A DNA stretch of 7,224 bases from Nostocaceae cyanobacterium CSSed10_463m. Its GTDB lineage: Bacteria > Cyanobacteriota > Cyanobacteriia > Cyanobacteriales > Nostocaceae. Numbering within the stretch: the first letter of the stretch is position 1; each line of letters opens with the position of its first letter. A model generated the notes under the pieces. That model was not told the origin of the DNA and did not search any database. It saw only the letters and a program-made list of their open reading frames with translations. The stretch is taken from positions 1 to 7,224 of the forward strand of contig PWQB01000103.1 of NCBI GenBank assembly GCA_003556955.1, given 5' to 3'. The position numbers and the translations under genes were made by a program. This document shows, in pieces, positions 6,221 through 7,224 of the stretch.

Positions 6221-6236
6221 GCGCAAAGGCGCAAAG
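6221..6236. repeat. Octamer tandem duplication (GCGCAAAG)
   Basis: GCGCAAAG occurs twice in tandem (6221-6228 and 6229-6236) in the pcyA upstream spacer. It is a short simple repeat of a kind often seen between Nostoc genes; no function is evident. Confidence 0.45.
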
Positions 6237-6302
6237 AAGACCGCAATAGGTCAGTGGTGGGTAGTATTTTGTCAAAAAATAATTGACGGATATGTTTTCT
6301 GT

Positions 6303-6327
6303 AGAGACGGCGATTTGTCGTGTCTCT
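6303..6327. other. Small hairpin downstream of the toxin gene
   Basis: AGAGAC (6303-6308) pairs with GTCTCT (6322-6327), with a possible extra G-T pair. It lies 44 nt past the toxin stop on the minus strand. There is no T-run after it, so termination of the toxin-antitoxin transcript here is only a possibility. The GAGAC/GTCTC wording resembles dispersed hairpins common in Nostoc intergenic DNA. Confidence 0.35.
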
Positions 6328-6370
6328 CCAACCTTTTGGGTAAATAAACTTGAAATAATCTCAAATCAAC

Positions 6371-6727
6371 CTATTCAAAATTAGCCTGACGAATCCGAAA
6401 CTTATTTTTCATAGCAATCACAATTCTGCCATTAAGTAAATCTTCACTATATAAGTTTAAAGTATCTATTAATAACTCATTCCTAGCTTCACGAGGTAAA
6501 TTTTCTAAACGTAAAACTCCACAATGATGCTTTCTTTGCTGCCAAATCATCTGTTCAAAATCATTATCTGTAGTGACAATAACTCTTTTTTCCGCAACTG
6601 CCCGTTCCAAAATATGCTCGTCTATCATTTCGGGGTTGGTGTCACTTACAAAAACTACATCATGACCTAATTTTTCCAACCAATTACCCAAAGTGCGACT
6701 AGCATTGACATCTATTAAAAATTTCAT
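6371..6727 (-). CDS. DUF5615 PIN-like toxin of a type II toxin-antitoxin pair
   Basis: A 118-residue protein that fits the DUF5615 (PIN-like) family from end to end. PIN-type toxins are metal-dependent ribonucleases using a cluster of acidic residues. Visible here are MKFLIDVNASRTLGNWLEK (Asp6 at the end of strand 1), NPEMIDEHILERAV (Asp36, Glu37, Glu41), VIVTTDNDFEQMI (Asp54, Asp56) and the family-typical GVLRLENLP (70-78, Arg73). The start is the ATG at 6727, 7 nt after the antitoxin stop codon, so translation is probably coupled; the Shine-Dalgarno is weak (CCAGAT). DUF5615 and DUF433 genes commonly occur in this order as toxin and antitoxin. Toxicity and RNase activity are inferred from the family. 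Nothing looks truncated. Confidence 0.88.
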   Translation of the reverse strand: MKFLIDVNASRTLGNWLEKLGHDVVFVSDTNPEMIDEHILERAVAEKRVIVTTDNDFEQMIWQQRKHHCGVLRLENLPREARNELLIDTLNLYSEDLLNGRIVIAMKNKFRIRQANFE

Positions 6728-6734
6728 ATCTGGT

Positions 6735-6980
6735 TTAGGATGCAGCTGCTCTGTCTATAACCTCTTCTTGAGAAACCAGATAATAAGCGTAAAATAGCGC
6801 TGCTTGGATATCTTCTGGTTCTAATTCCGGGTAATCTTCCATAATTTCTTGATTACTAGCACCTTTAGCTAATAATTCTAAAATCATTGCTACTGGTATT
6901 CTTAATCCCCGAATAATTGGTTTACCAGCCAAAATATTTTGGTCAAACTTAATCCTTTGTAGCAATTTGTTATCGCTCAT
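6735..6980 (-). CDS. DUF433 antitoxin partner of the PIN-like toxin
   Basis: An 81-residue DUF433 protein, the presumed antitoxin that binds the toxin and represses the operon. The hallmark is FDQNILAGKPIIRGLRIPV (12-30), followed by a helix-turn-helix-like segment (about 31-66, with ILELLAKGASNQEIMEDYP and EPEDIQAALFYAYY). I chose the ATG at 6980 because AGAGG lies 8 nt before it and the protein then has the usual DUF433 length and N-terminus. An in-frame ATG at 7052 would add 24 residues (MPAKTITGIAWGSTLNVDLS and onward), but its AGAGG is only 1 nt away. It is the first gene of the pair, with the toxin 7 nt downstream. The promoter probably lies at about 7081-7116, next to the CRISPR repeat. 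Confidence 0.85.
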   Translation of the reverse strand: MSDNKLLQRIKFDQNILAGKPIIRGLRIPVAMILELLAKGASNQEIMEDYPELEPEDIQAALFYAYYLVSQEEVIDRAAAS

Positions 6981-7061
6981 TTTGAGTACCTCTGATAAGT
7001 CAACATTCAAAGTTGAACCCCAAGCTATACCTGTAATGGTTTTGGCTGGCATACCTCTTTG

Positions 7062-7069
7062 GCGATCGC
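7062..7069. repeat. HIP1-type palindrome GCGATCGC
   Basis: GCGATCGC, the highly iterated palindrome of cyanobacteria, lies in the antitoxin upstream region. Five more copies occur at 776-783 (devA), 1441-1448 (devC), 3147-3154 (devB), 5405-5412 and 5630-5637 (both pcyA). Six in 7.2 kb is far above chance for this AT-rich sequence and supports the cyanobacterial origin. Confidence 0.85.
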
Positions 7070-7087
7070 TTATTTCCTTAACTTCAC

Positions 7088-7093
7088 ATTATA
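7088..7093 (-). promoter_or_regulatory. Candidate -10 box of the toxin-antitoxin operon
   Basis: On the minus strand the bases read TATAAT, a perfect -10 consensus. Transcription would start near 7081, about 100 nt before the preferred antitoxin ATG and about 30 nt before the alternative one. At 17-bp spacing the -35 position (7111-7116) reads TTAGGG and falls inside the CRISPR repeat. TTGAAA (7109-7104) is closer to a -35 consensus but only 10 bp away. Confidence 0.45.
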
Positions 7094-7102
7094 TCTATAT
7101 TA

Positions 7103-7224
7103 GTTTCAATCCCTAATAGGGATTATGGGTGATTTTAACCTGACAGAGATACCCTGTGAGACTCCCCAAGCTGTTTCAATCCCTAATAGGGATTATGGGT
7201 GATTTTAACTATATGTTTTCTGGT
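7103..7224 (-). CRISPR. CRISPR array end: two exact 37-nt repeats, one full spacer, one partial spacer
   Basis: Two identical 37-nt repeats (7103-7139 and 7173-7209) flank a 33-nt spacer (7140-7172); a second spacer begins at 7210 and leaves the window. The plus strand starts GTTTCAATCCCTAATAGGG and ends GTGATTTTAAC. Its reverse complement ends AGGGATTGAAAC, the usual 3' end of cyanobacterial repeats, so the array is probably transcribed on the minus strand. The leader would then be outside the window and 7103 would be the trailer end. An internal stem AATCCC/GGGATT with loop TAATA is visible. No cas gene is in the window; such repeats are seen with type I-D and type III systems, but I cannot assign the type. 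Confidence 0.9.

Larger units (their letters stand above)
5974..6370. other. Repeat-rich spacer between pcyA and the toxin gene
   Basis: About 400 bp that must hold the pcyA promoter and the end of the toxin-antitoxin transcript. From pcyA outwards it contains a possible TATATT -10 box (minus strand, 6044-6039) without a clear -35, a GC-rich repeat block (6061-6132), an octamer pair (6221-6236) and a hairpin (6303-6327). I see no gene in it; the open frame that runs through 5974-6246 is an artefact of repeat sequence joined in frame to pcyA. Confidence 0.6.

Noticed and set aside
5974..6246. N-terminal extension of PcyA (start at 6246)
   Set aside because: The family length and N-terminal sequence match the ATG at 5973; the extension is repeat-derived.
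6981..7052. Longer antitoxin beginning at 7052
   Set aside because: The ATG at 6980 has AGAGG at good spacing and gives the normal DUF433 length. The longer form remains possible, since the candidate promoter would transcribe both starts.
7053..7102. CRISPR leader on the left side of the array
   Set aside because: The repeat orientation (reverse complement ending GATTGAAAC) places the leader on the right, outside the window, and this short stretch is better explained as the antitoxin promoter.
7211..7222. 12-base match between the partial second spacer and 6290-6301 (ATATGTTTTCTG)
   Set aside because: The match breaks at both ends, is AT-rich, and only 15 bases of the spacer are visible, so self-targeting cannot be claimed.

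Overview
The window looks like chromosomal DNA of a filamentous, heterocyst-forming cyanobacterium of the Nostoc/Anabaena group. It has six copies of the palindrome GCGATCGC (HIP1-like), a phycocyanobilin synthase gene (pcyA), a DevBCA-type exporter operon, many 7-bp tandem repeats in the intergenic DNA, and a CRISPR repeat whose reverse complement ends in GATTGAAAC. From memory, pcyA and devBCA are also near neighbours in Anabaena sp. PCC 7120 (alr3707 and alr3710-3712). The PcyA sequence here differs from the PCC 7120 protein as I remember it, so this is probably a related strain.

Layout: positions 1-467 hold the 3' end of an unrecognised cyanobacterial gene on the plus strand. All other genes are on the minus strand. 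It converges on devA (535-1248), which ends an operon read devB (4153-2714), devC (2552-1398), devA. Then come about 1.1 kb without a gene (4154-5235), the long regulatory and leader region of devB; pcyA (5973-5236); a 0.4-kb repeat-rich spacer; a DUF433/DUF5615 toxin-antitoxin pair (6980-6735 and 6727-6371); and two exact CRISPR repeats at the right edge (7103-7209 and beyond).

How they work together: DevB (periplasmic adaptor), DevC (membrane subunit) and DevA (ATPase) should form the inner-membrane part of a TolC-coupled exporter. In Anabaena this exports the heterocyst glycolipids that make the oxygen-barrier layer. Upstream of devB there is a perfect NtcA consensus, GTA-N8-TAC, at 4642-4655, and a second, one-base-longer NtcA-like site at 4888-4902. 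Both lie where nitrogen-regulated start points would be expected for this operon. pcyA makes the bilin of phycobiliproteins and phytochromes and is functionally separate. The toxin-antitoxin pair and the CRISPR array are accessory.

The most interesting material is non-coding. A mobile-looking hairpin element with one compensated stem pair sits just upstream of both devB and devC. Heptamer tandem repeats occur at several intergenic places. A motif is repeated three times, in both orientations, in the devB leader. Within coding sequence, DevB carries 18-residue tandem repeats on both arms of its coiled-coil hairpin. I saw no convincing evidence of a wholly new system.
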